Of a DNA stretch of 64,000 nucleotides, positions 16,333 to 23,608 are shown in pieces. Below the pieces are notes generated by a model. That model was given only the letters and a program-made list of their open reading frames with translations, had not been told where the DNA came from and did not search any database. This DNA is from Irregularibacter muris (lineage in GTDB: Bacteria; Bacillota; Clostridia; Eubacteriales; Garciellaceae), in assembly GCF_024622505.1 (NCBI RefSeq), contig NZ_JANKAS010000004.1, forward strand, positions 1 to 64,000. Reading direction: 5' to 3'. Every line of letters begins with the position of its first letter. Positions within the stretch are counted from its first letter, which is position 1. Made by a program: the position numbers and the translations under genes.

Positions 16333-17484
16333 TTAATTGGAATCAATATAAGTATATAGTTGCAAAAAGTATTTGTTGTTTGTTTTTTCTAAATAAAAAA
16401 AATTATTCTTAGATACTCTTATTCTAGAAAATATTGAATCTTCTTTTCTATATGTTTTTTCTACATAATTTTTGCTTTCATAATTATATAAGTAATAAGA
16501 CTCATTATTATAAATTAATAAAACATTATCACCAATTTTTTCTACACCAATTATATCTCTTCCAGCTGTTATGTGTGGTATAGTAGTTTTTAACCATTTA
16601 TTTTTGTTTTTTACATATAATTTACCAGAATCATAGAAAGGGGCTTCATACATATAATCTGATGTAATAAGGCTATTTTCATCTCCTGAAATAAAAATTA
16701 ACTTTTCATTTAATGTTGTTATTTTTTTAATACTTTCTTTATTATCTCTATCTATCTTATATAAATATGATTTCCCGTCTTTTTCTATATCTTCATTATT
16801 ATACTCTACAACTTGATAGTAAATAGAATTCTCCATGCCCCCAGCAAATAAAATATAATTTCCTGTCACTGTTCCTGATGAATTTATTTTATATTGCTCT
16901 TCCGTAATGCTATCCAATCGATTGGTATCCATATCAAAATATGATAGATAGCTATTTATTTGATTTTTTTCTCCTGATTCATAATTGATTAATAATAAAT
17001 TATCTACTTGATATACATATGGAATTTTATTCATCGTCCCTAGCGGATATCGATGCACATTTTTTTGTTTGTCCACCAGGACTATATAGGAGATAAATTT
17101 ATCTCCTTCAATAAGTGTTTCTACTACATATAATTTATCCTTATAAACCCCTGATAATGCAGTAGCAAATACACTTTCACTTTTATATAATATTAAATCT
17201 TTATTCGTATTCAAATTTTTAATTGCATATACCATTTTTCCAGAATTATCATATCTTACATAGATTTCATTATCTTTCTTAATATCTATTAATTCTAAGT
17301 TCTTCTGACTTTCATCAAATTTAAGCTCAATGGTTTTATGGGAAACATTAAAATTATCTTTTTTTTCAAAAGTTATCGGACTAGGATTGAAATTATTTAC
17401 ATTGATTTTATTAGGGGCATAGGCCCCTAATAAAATCAATACCAATAATGCAAGTAAAATTATTAACTTTTTGCCTTTTACCAT
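16333..17484 (-). CDS. Membrane-anchored beta-rich protein of the peptidase operon
   Basis: A 383-aa protein with one N-terminal membrane anchor (about 5-22) and a large extracytoplasmic part. The part is built from repeated short beta strands with Asn/Asp turns (e.g. ELIDIKKDNEIYVRYDNSG, DNLLLINYESG, KIGDNVLLIYNNESYYLYNY), which suggests a beta-propeller. No catalytic motif recognised. The start overlaps the peptidase stop by seven bases and has no ribosome site, so translation is coupled. It may present or regulate the secreted peptidase (inference). Confidence 0.65.
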   Translation of the reverse strand: MVKGKKLIILLALLVLILLGAYAPNKINVNNFNPSPITFEKKDNFNVSHKTIELKFDESQKNLELIDIKKDNEIYVRYDNSGKMVYAIKNLNTNKDLILYKSESVFATALSGVYKDKLYVVETLIEGDKFISYIVLVDKQKNVHRYPLGTMNKIPYVYQVDNLLLINYESGEKNQINSYLSYFDMDTNRLDSITEEQYKINSSGTVTGNYILFAGGMENSIYYQVVEYNNEDIEKDGKSYLYKIDRDNKESIKKITTLNEKLIFISGDENSLITSDYMYEAPFYDSGKLYVKNKNKWLKTTIPHITAGRDIIGVEKIGDNVLLIYNNESYYLYNYESKNYVEKTYRKEDSIFSRIRVSKNNFFYLEKTNNKYFLQLYTYIDSN

Positions 17485-18209
17485 ATTATAGCTCGTCTAA
17501 AATGATTGTTGTTAGCATTATATACATCACGAGCATTATACCATCTATTTCCTAATCCGGGTCCAAAAGGATCAGTGATCCTTACCTTAACTCCGGGGCC
17601 AAATTTTGTGTCATAGCCACTCATATTAACAAAATGTCCAGTATCAGTATCATATGGAAAGGCTGATATATTTTTAGTATTAATGTCTATCACTCCGGGC
17701 ATTTTATTCTTCATTCCATAATTCACTTTATTCATCCATGCATCAAAAGTTCCAATTGATGCATATACATAATTTGATTTAACATTGTTTTTTAAGTAAT
17801 TAGCAATGACTGTCATATCTGTACCTGCTTTAGTTGTACCTAATTTTCCAGCATAATAACTTTGACTACTTGATGAGCCTTTTATAAAATGTGTAACTTG
17901 TTTTACGGTAGCAGGTCCACAGTAATAACCATTAGCTTGTTTAAAAACAGGAACTGATAATTCTCGATATTCTCCATCTGGATAGTACATTGGTTGAAGT
18001 ATATTGTCGTTGTTTTTATTATCGTTAAATTTAAGGATTTCTTGATTTTTTTCTTCTAATAATTTTTCATCTTCTTCTGTTAAGATATAGGCTTTTCCTC
18101 CTTCTTCATATGTCAAGTCTCCATCAAATCCCTCATCACTTGCATAAACAGCATTAACAGGAAGTAAAAAACCAACTAACAAAAACATGATTAACAAAGT
18201 TTTTTTCAT
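17478..18209 (-). CDS. Secreted C39-like cysteine peptidase
   Basis: 243 aa with a signal peptide (cleavage probably after VYA near 23). Residues 95-240 fit the peptidase_C39_2 papain-like fold: a QANGYYCGPATV motif with the catalytic Cys near 103, the His in TGHFVNMSGYD near 192, and the Asp in ITDPFG near 212. No transporter is fused, so it is not a LanT-type leader peptidase. The acidic segment 25-75 could be a propeptide. It is the first gene behind agr-box promoter 4, so it should be induced at high cell density. Its substrate is unknown. Confidence 0.75.
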   Translation of the reverse strand: MKKTLLIMFLLVGFLLPVNAVYASDEGFDGDLTYEEGGKAYILTEEDEKLLEEKNQEILKFNDNKNNDNILQPMYYPDGEYRELSVPVFKQANGYYCGPATVKQVTHFIKGSSSSQSYYAGKLGTTKAGTDMTVIANYLKNNVKSNYVYASIGTFDAWMNKVNYGMKNKMPGVIDINTKNISAFPYDTDTGHFVNMSGYDTKFGPGVKVRITDPFGPGLGNRWYNARDVYNANNNHFRRAIIW

Positions 18210-18298
18210 ACTTTTCTCCCCCTCGTTAGTTTTTATTTTTGAAATACATTTTTACAATCAAGGGCATCCCCCCTTTGCTATCATTTTCCTTTGACATC

Positions 18299-18370
18299 AC
18301 CCTACCATAAAATTTCCATCTGTGCCGCCATTTGTAATAAACTATAGTAGTTTTTGTAATAAACTAAGAT
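18299..18370 (-). promoter_or_regulatory. agr-box promoter 4
   Basis: Minus strand: TTAGTTTATTACAAA and ATAGTTTATTACAAA lie exactly 22 bp apart, the best-conserved pair in the window, each fitting the LytTR half-site pattern in eight of nine positions. The extended -10 TATGGTAGGGT has its hexamer 38 bp after the second GTT. It drives the C39-like peptidase operon. Confidence 0.85.
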
Positions 18371-18417
18371 TTTTTCTTTTTAGATCATATCTAAATTAAT
18401 ATTTTAGGATAAAAAAT

Positions 18418-18444
18418 GGAGCAGGTTATTTAACTTCCTGCTCC
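18418..18444 (-). terminator. Terminator overlapping the end of agrC
   Basis: GGAGCAGG/CCTGCTCC stem followed by ATTTTTTATCC on the minus strand. The last agrC codons (..EQEVK, stop) lie within the hairpin. Confidence 0.8.
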
Positions 18445-19727
18445 AATCCTTCTATATACATTAATAAGGTAACAGAGAAGATATTCTCCTCATGTTCTAT
18501 TGCTATAGAACCATGGTATTTTTCTAAAACCTTTTCTATGCTTTCAAGACCTATTCCATGGTTATCTTTATCTTCTTTTGTGGTAATATATCTGTCTCCT
18601 TCTTTTAGGATTTCTCCTTTATAGGGATTATCTATTTTTATAATTAATCTTCCTTTGTCATATTTCATATGGAAATCAATGTATCCTTTTTCCCCTAGAA
18701 TAGCAGCTGCTGCAATGGCATTATCCAGTAGATTTCCCAATAGAATAGCCATATGGAAAGAGGGAATATTCATTTTCTCTGGGACCTTAAGATTGATGGA
18801 AGTTTTTATATTCTTTTGCTGAGCTTCTTGTAGTTTAAAGCTTAGAATACTGTCAATATCCATATTTCCTGAATAAACATAGGTTTTTGGACTATTGAAA
18901 ACATGAGCCATTTGGGATATATGCTTTAGGGACTCTTCCCTTTTCCCTTTTTCCACCAAAGAATATATGACAGATAAGTGATTTTTCAAATCATGATTAA
19001 TGGATTTTGTTGCTTTTATAGATGAATCCATTAGGTTAAATTGTCTCTCGTAATATTTGTTTTGCTGAGTAAGAAGAGCTTTATCCAATTTATCTCTTAG
19101 AGTCGCTGATATCACATCATATAAATAAAAGGTTAAAAAGTTGATCAATAGCATAAAAAAAGTACCCAGAATCATTTGGTCTAATGAAATTCCTTGGACT
19201 TGAAAGAGTAGCAATATGATATATAAAGAAGATGAGGGAATGAGGAAAATACAAATCCAATAGGCAAAAGGAACGGTCTCTCCTTCTTTAACATTTTTAT
19301 ATTTTTTTAAGAGGATAACTACTAAATAAGAAACCACTTTTAAGACAATTAAGCTATAGGACAGGGAATATTCATTTTTTGAAGTAACATTAAACCCGAT
19401 ACCGGATAATAGAAGGATCACAATGATTTCAACACACATTAAAATCAGGTATATAAGGGTCACCGCTAATATCCTTTTTTTCATGGTAGCCTTATAATTG
19501 AGGGATAGGCCCATAAAAGCAGCGATATTAAATATCATAACGACTATGGGAATATTAATCAAAAAATAGATTAAAGTATTCAAAATAAAATATAGAGAAT
19601 AGGATAAAAACTCTATTTTCCTATCGGCTTCTCTTTGATCAAAAAAGACATCCATAAATCTGTAAATAATGTAAATGCCAAAAATATTAGTTAAGATATA
19701 GATGATAGTATATGTATTTATGCCCAT
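18426..19727 (-). CDS. agrC: AgrC-type peptide-sensing histidine kinase
   Basis: 433 aa. About six membrane helices fill the first 215 residues, as in AgrC receptors for cyclic peptides. The kinase is of the HPK10 class: NHDLKNHLSVI with the phosphorylated His near 245, N box LLGNLLDNAIAAA near 330, and GIGLESIEKV near 393. It overlaps the agrA stop by ten bases. It should bind the autoinducer made by agrD/agrB and phosphorylate the LytTR regulator. Confidence 0.9.
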   Translation of the reverse strand: MGINTYTIIYILTNIFGIYIIYRFMDVFFDQREADRKIEFLSYSLYFILNTLIYFLINIPIVVMIFNIAAFMGLSLNYKATMKKRILAVTLIYLILMCVEIIVILLLSGIGFNVTSKNEYSLSYSLIVLKVVSYLVVILLKKYKNVKEGETVPFAYWICIFLIPSSSLYIILLLFQVQGISLDQMILGTFFMLLINFLTFYLYDVISATLRDKLDKALLTQQNKYYERQFNLMDSSIKATKSINHDLKNHLSVIYSLVEKGKREESLKHISQMAHVFNSPKTYVYSGNMDIDSILSFKLQEAQQKNIKTSINLKVPEKMNIPSFHMAILLGNLLDNAIAAAAILGEKGYIDFHMKYDKGRLIIKIDNPYKGEILKEGDRYITTKEDKDNHGIGLESIEKVLEKYHGSIAIEHEENIFSVTLLMYIEGLEQEVK

Positions 19728-20449
19728 TGGTATAATCCACTCTTTTCAAACTCTAGTTGCAATTCCCTTATTGCTGTTCTCCTGGATTGGCTAATAGGCA
19801 AACAAATAGTATTTGACATAGTGACTTCATCATATTTAAATATAGTGACATGGGCATAATTTACAATATAAGATTTATGGATGTATAGGAAGTGATGCTT
19901 GGCTACTTCATGATAAACATCTTTCAGCTTGCCATAGAACAACTCTTCCCCCTGGGTAGAAACCATCTTGATTTCTCTACCTAGACTTTCAAAATAAATG
20001 ATATTTTTGAAGGGTATTTTGTAATAGATATGTCCTTTTTTATAGTTAAAAGTCCCGTCTAATTTATCTGTTAGCTTCATTGCTAGTTCAATGTCTTTAA
20101 TCACCTTATCCCTATCTATGGGTTTTGACAAAAAGTGCATTGGTCTTACTTCGAAGAGATCTCTATAATAACTATCTCTTCCTGATACATATACAATCTG
20201 TACGGTTTGATCGTCCATTTCTTCACGGATTTTTCTACCCACCTTAACTCCATTTATTTCTTTTAATTCAATGTCTAAAAATATTAGATCAAAATAATGT
20301 CCTTTTTCCATATATCTATACAATTCTTCTCCTGAATAAAATATCTCAATTTCTATTTTTTCGTTGATGAGTTTTTGATAATCTAAAATAATGTCTTCAA
20401 TCTGGGAACAGATAAGCTGTTCATCATCACATATGGCAATTTGAAACAT
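19718..20449 (-). CDS. agrA: AgrA-type LytTR response regulator
   Basis: About 243 aa. The receiver domain has ICDDEQ at the start, the phosphorylated Asp in LIFLDIELKEINGV near 60, and FLSKPI near 108. The LytTR DNA-binding domain covers about 140-235 (IIYFESLGREIKMVSTQGE, then FLYIHKSYIVN). The ATG at 20449 is preferred over one at 20458 that lies on the ribosome site. It is the natural candidate to bind the six 22-bp repeat sites of this island, including that of agrD. Confidence 0.9.
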   Translation of the reverse strand: MFQIAICDDEQLICSQIEDIILDYQKLINEKIEIEIFYSGEELYRYMEKGHYFDLIFLDIELKEINGVKVGRKIREEMDDQTVQIVYVSGRDSYYRDLFEVRPMHFLSKPIDRDKVIKDIELAMKLTDKLDGTFNYKKGHIYYKIPFKNIIYFESLGREIKMVSTQGEELFYGKLKDVYHEVAKHHFLYIHKSYIVNYAHVTIFKYDEVTMSNTICLPISQSRRTAIRELQLEFEKSGLYQWA

Positions 20450-20558
20450 AATCCCCATCCCCTTTTTTCCATATAATGTAATGCTTTATTTCATTATATC
20501 ATTAAGGAGTTTATAATGGGAGGCGTTCCACCTATTCTAATATGTTTCCTTTTCCATA

Positions 20559-20708
20559 TTATTTTATTATTTTTATTTTACTTTCATTAAAAAATAGTAT
20601 ATCTATAATTTCTTTAGCATTGCCTTTATGAATATAGATACTATATATATAAAATAAGCAACACAGGATAATCATCACAAGGCAAATGAATATGACTTTT
20701 TTCTTCAT
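20559..20708 (-). CDS. Small membrane protein inside the agr operon
   Basis: A 49-aa protein (MKKKVIFICLVMIILCC onward) with one N-terminal membrane helix (about 5-26) and a basic, hydrophobic C-terminus (SKIKIIK). AGGAG stands eight bases before the ATG. It lies 27 bp after agrB and before agrA. Classical agr operons have no gene here. It could help AgrB, agr peptide export or AgrC, or be a second peptide; the sequence does not decide. Confidence 0.6.
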   Translation of the reverse strand: MKKKVIFICLVMIILCCLFYIYSIYIHKGNAKEIIDILFFNESKIKIIK

Positions 20709-20735
20709 GTTTAGTACTCCTATTATGCAATATCC

Positions 20736-21326
20736 CTATCTTGAATTTTTTAAAATTGTCTCCCTATTCCTTAAAAATCCCATTACAACCATCATGGCTG
20801 CCATGATTATCGCCATCATTATACATATTGCTGCTTTTTTAAACCCTATTATCCAAAGTAGTAATTCTACTCCTATTGAGACGATTAAAAGAATTCTTGA
20901 GCGTTTTTTATAAATCTTTTTTTCCACTTCATCTAAGGGTTTATTGCTATCTTCTACAGGTGCAAGAAAGAAGATAATACTTCCAGCACAGAAAGAAACC
21001 ATTAGGCTGGTAAAATTTGTCCAGGGGATTAGTCTTATTCCCAGAAGGGCTACCCACAACATTACTATAGAAAATAGGTAGCATTTTAGGGGGGTTTTAG
21101 CATGGTACCCCCCAGCATAGGATCGAAGAGGAATATATACAAGCATAAGAACAAAACTTTGCCATAGCATTCCTAAGATAAGACCCATTCCTATGATTGT
21201 AAAGATGTTTAATAAAATGAATACCCCTTGTTTAAGTCCATAGATGTATAAATCTTTATCTTCAGCCAAGATTATGTCATTGTGAATAAATGATTCTGTA
21301 ATTTTTTGGGCTGTGCTCATTTTCAT
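20736..21326 (-). CDS. agrB: AgrB peptide-processing protease
   Basis: 196 aa, integral membrane. The catalytic region reads PLRSYAGGYHAKTPLKCYLF, with the conserved His (near 74) and Cys (near 81) of AgrB cysteine endopeptidases. Several helices follow. It cuts the AgrD C-terminal tail and forms the thiolactone. The ATG shares its first base with the agrD stop (TAATG), so the two are coupled. Confidence 0.9.
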   Translation of the reverse strand: MKMSTAQKITESFIHNDIILAEDKDLYIYGLKQGVFILLNIFTIIGMGLILGMLWQSFVLMLVYIPLRSYAGGYHAKTPLKCYLFSIVMLWVALLGIRLIPWTNFTSLMVSFCAGSIIFFLAPVEDSNKPLDEVEKKIYKKRSRILLIVSIGVELLLWIIGFKKAAICIMMAIIMAAMMVVMGFLRNRETILKNSR

Positions 21327-21469
21327 TAAAATTTTCTAAGCTTTTTAGCTTCCTGTGGAAGCTTTGGTTGATGTACTAAAAATATACAGGCCATGTTCAT
21401 ATTTAATGTCGTTACCATTAATGCAAAACTCGCTAAAATCCCACTACATTTTAAAATTAATTTTTTCAA
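21326..21469 (-). CDS. agrD: AgrD autoinducing-peptide precursor
   Basis: A 47-aa precursor using a TTG start with AAGGA seven bases upstream. An amphipathic N-terminus (MKKLILKCSGILASFALM) is followed by the core ACIFLVHQPKLPQE and a charged tail. By analogy with C. perfringens AgrD (core ending CLWFT before HQPE), the predicted signal is a five-residue thiolactone ring, CIFLV. A longer frame from ATG 21508 is rejected because that ATG overlaps the -10 element of its own promoter. Expression is from agr-box promoter 5, giving positive feedback. Confidence 0.85.
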   Translation of the reverse strand: MKKLILKCSGILASFALMVTTLNMNMACIFLVHQPKLPQEAKKLRKF

Positions 21470-21506
21470 AGCTCTCATCCTTTCTATTATTATTTTTTCT
21501 GCCCTC

Positions 21507-21577
21507 ATCCTACCATAAAAATTTTAATCCTGCGGGTTTTTGTCATAACTCATAGTAGTTTTTGTAGTGAACTAAGA
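21507..21577 (-). promoter_or_regulatory. agr-box promoter 5 (agrDB operon)
   Basis: Minus strand: TTAGTTCACTACAAA and GAGTTATGACAAAAA are 22 bp apart; the extended -10 TATGGTAGGAT has its hexamer 37 bp after the second GTT. It autoregulates agrD-agrB and probably the small gene, agrA and agrC. Confidence 0.8.
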
Positions 21578-21626
21578 TTTTTACTTTTACATCATGCCTC
21601 AACTGGCATTTTAGGGTAAAAAAATA

Positions 21627-21651
21627 GAGCAGGTATTTATTTCTCCTGCTC
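21627..21651 (-). terminator. Terminator upstream of agr-box promoter 5
   Basis: GAGCAGG/CCTGCTC stem, then TATTTTTTT on the minus strand. It shields the agr promoter from read-through. Confidence 0.75.
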
Positions 21652-21915
21652 AAATTAGTTTCTATATCCTTATGGATGCATTAGCGTTTATATCCCTGTT
21701 TTTTTATATTTTAGTGAATAACTCTTAAATTATTAAAGAAACCCGATATTCTATTAAACAGACTTTTATCTTTTCCTTTAAGCTTATATTCTTTATCATT
21801 TGTTGTAGATATAATAATAAGCTTATACTGTTAAATTGGATTTCAAATACCAATTTGAATTTTCAAGGTACTTCTTCTAGTAAAAGCCCTGATTTTTTCA
21901 TATTTGTAGCTCTAT

Positions 21916-22008
21916 TTAATTCTTTTTAATAATATGCTTAATGATATAAACAATAAAGACTATAAATAAGGCTACTAAGAAAAGGAAAGTTATTATATTT
22001 ATTGGCAT
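21916..22008 (-). CDS. Possible 30-aa membrane peptide
   Basis: The frame reads MPINIITFLFLVALFIVFIV and ends KHIIKKN: one membrane helix and a basic tail. A GTG three codons earlier (22017) is an alternative start. Promoter-like TTGATT and TATACT boxes lie about 40 bp upstream on the minus strand. The ribosome site is weak. It could be a small toxin-like peptide or chance. The rest of 21660-22196 shows no other coding frame. Confidence 0.35.
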   Translation of the reverse strand: MPINIITFLFLVALFIVFIVYIIKHIIKKN

Positions 22009-22196
22009 TTTGCTCACATGCTTTCTATATATTAGTTTTATAGTATATATTATGCCTTAGGCAAGAATCAATATCATAGTACATTGTTTATTCTACTATA
22101 AATTTTTAGCTAGTTTCCTTTATGATTCATTTTAAATACCTCGGTGTCCACTATGCAATGTTTTAATCTTGCCTAAGTATTATTTAAATTCTACGA

Positions 22197-22898
22197 TTAT
22201 TGAGCCCGTTTCCAAGAATCACTTGACACGGTGTACTGATCGCCAGTTCCGGTAGTAACAGTTGCCCTAGCATACATAGTTGTATACATGGGAAGAATTG
22301 ATCCATAATCCTTTGTTTTATCCATTTTACTTAAATTTAAATTGGATGTTTTTGTTGCGGACACACTTCCGTTATATAATACTCCTACATAGGGTGCGGA
22401 GCTACCGATAAGACCATAGGCGGTATGGAATATCTCTAACTTAACTTTAGATAAGCTGCCAGACATTCTGTAAAGATTCGCAGTACCACCAAATCTACTG
22501 CTACCAGCAACATAGGCTATATTCTGGGTCATAGTTCCATATAAATGAACAGTAGTATTATATTGTGTTTTATCTACACTAAAAGATTTTGAAGAAGAGC
22601 CAGCCCTTATTTGGTTTTTCTTGACATCCTGTCCATCAAGCAATATAAATGCAGAATCACGTTCATTAAGAATGCTTCCTTGTGGGTATTCATTTTGTAT
22701 ACGGGATAATTCTTTTTCTTTTTCTTTTTCATTTTCAGTTAATGATTTATACTCTTCTATATATTCAGGATTTATTTTTTCTATTGCATCTTGCAATCCA
22801 TCAATATTTTTTTCAGTTATCATGGCAGATACTCCAGTTGTAGCAATTACCATAATAGACATTGTTACCAATAACATAGATAATACTTTTTTAAACAT
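22197..22898 (-). CDS. Secreted protein of unknown function
   Basis: 233 aa. The signal peptide probably ends after VSA near 25. A charged helical stretch follows (about 30-75, rich in Glu/Lys), then a Ser/Thr/Tyr-rich beta domain (about 100-233: KTQYNTTVHLYGTMTQNIAY, SSAPYVGVLYNGS, TTMYARATVTTG). No Cys and no catalytic motif visible. It resembles small secreted beta-sandwich proteins, but I do not recognise it. GAGGAGG precedes the ATG. No agr box in front of it. Confidence 0.7.
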   Translation of the reverse strand: MFKKVLSMLLVTMSIMVIATTGVSAMITEKNIDGLQDAIEKINPEYIEEYKSLTENEKEKEKELSRIQNEYPQGSILNERDSAFILLDGQDVKKNQIRAGSSSKSFSVDKTQYNTTVHLYGTMTQNIAYVAGSSRFGGTANLYRMSGSLSKVKLEIFHTAYGLIGSSAPYVGVLYNGSVSATKTSNLNLSKMDKTKDYGSILPMYTTMYARATVTTGTGDQYTVSSDSWKRAQ

Positions 22899-23115
22899 AT
22901 TTCTCCTCCTCTTTTGATTGAAATAATGTATCTATGGGCAAAACTTTAATATATTGTAAAGCTCAGAACAAGCAGAAGATAAAGCAACGGTCATTGGCAT
23001 GCAAATTAAGAGTTTACCCTCACCTCATAGATCAAAATAACAAAGTACATTCCAAAATATTTGAAATAATTCGTATTAGTTTCTTATAAACTATATTTTT
23101 TATTTGGTTTAAAAG

Positions 23116-23148
23116 TTTATTCTTATATTCCACTGGTATAAGAATAAA
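23116..23148. promoter_or_regulatory. 12-bp inverted repeat upstream of the secreted-protein gene
   Basis: TTTATTCTTATA and TATAAGAATAAA flank a 9-base spacer. It lies about 220 bp upstream of the gene at 22898. It could be an operator or a terminator; there is a T-run on the plus strand. Confidence 0.35.
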
Positions 23149-23241
23149 TACACTACTTTTTTTGTACAGAAAGTGCTGTCAAGTAAATGAAGTTTCTCCA
23201 TAACAACAGTTTCATTCCTAAAGGAACTACTTATATTATTT

Positions 23242-23313
23242 CTATGGAAAATATGCAGTATCTGATGCTATACAAGCTGCAATTCCACTACATTTTAAAA
23301 TTAATTTTTTCAA
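23242..23313 (-). pseudogene. agrD fossil behind an agr box
   Basis: The first 11 codons (MKKLILKCSGI) and the ribosome site are identical to agrD, then the frame diverges to AACIASDTAYFP and stops after 23 codons. The HQPKLP recognition tail needed by AgrB is missing. Upstream, the promoter, agr box and terminator are almost the same as those of agrD. It is a broken duplicate. Confidence 0.7.
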
Positions 23314-23349
23314 AGCTCTCATCCTTTCTATTATTATTTTTCTGCCTTC

Positions 23350-23421
23350 ATCCTACCATAAAAATTTTAATCCTGCGGGTTTTTGTCATAACTCATAGTT
23401 GTCTTTGTAATGAACTAAGAT
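23350..23421 (-). promoter_or_regulatory. agr-box promoter 6
   Basis: Minus strand: TTAGTTCATTACAAA and GAGTTATGACAAAAA, 22 bp apart, then TATGGTAGGAT at the same distance as in agrD. It now leads only into the agrD fossil and about 340 bp later the secreted-protein gene. Confidence 0.75.
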
Positions 23422-23469
23422 TTTTACTTTTACATCATGTCTCAACTGGCATTTTGGGATAAAAAAATA

Positions 23470-23495
23470 GAGCAGATTGTTTAGATTTTCTGCTC
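23470..23495 (-). terminator. Terminator after the ABC exporter
   Basis: GAGCAGA/TCTGCTC stem, then TATTTTTTTATCC on the minus strand. It ends the ABC gene transcript about 115 bp after its stop. Confidence 0.75.
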
Positions 23496-23608
23496 ACCTT
23501 CATCTATATTATAAAAATCCCAAAATAGGCTTATATTAGGGTGCTTTCTGCATCCCGACATATTCTTTCTTCTTACAAAGCCCATTTCTTGACATCCTAT
23601 ATTATTTT

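Noticed and set aside
21470-21508. N-terminal extension of agrD from the ATG at 21508
   Set aside because: The ATG overlaps the extended -10 element (TATGGTAGGAT), so it lies upstream of the predicted transcript start.
23187-23462. Plus-strand 91-codon frame
   Set aside because: It is antisense to the agrD fossil and its promoter and has no ribosome site.
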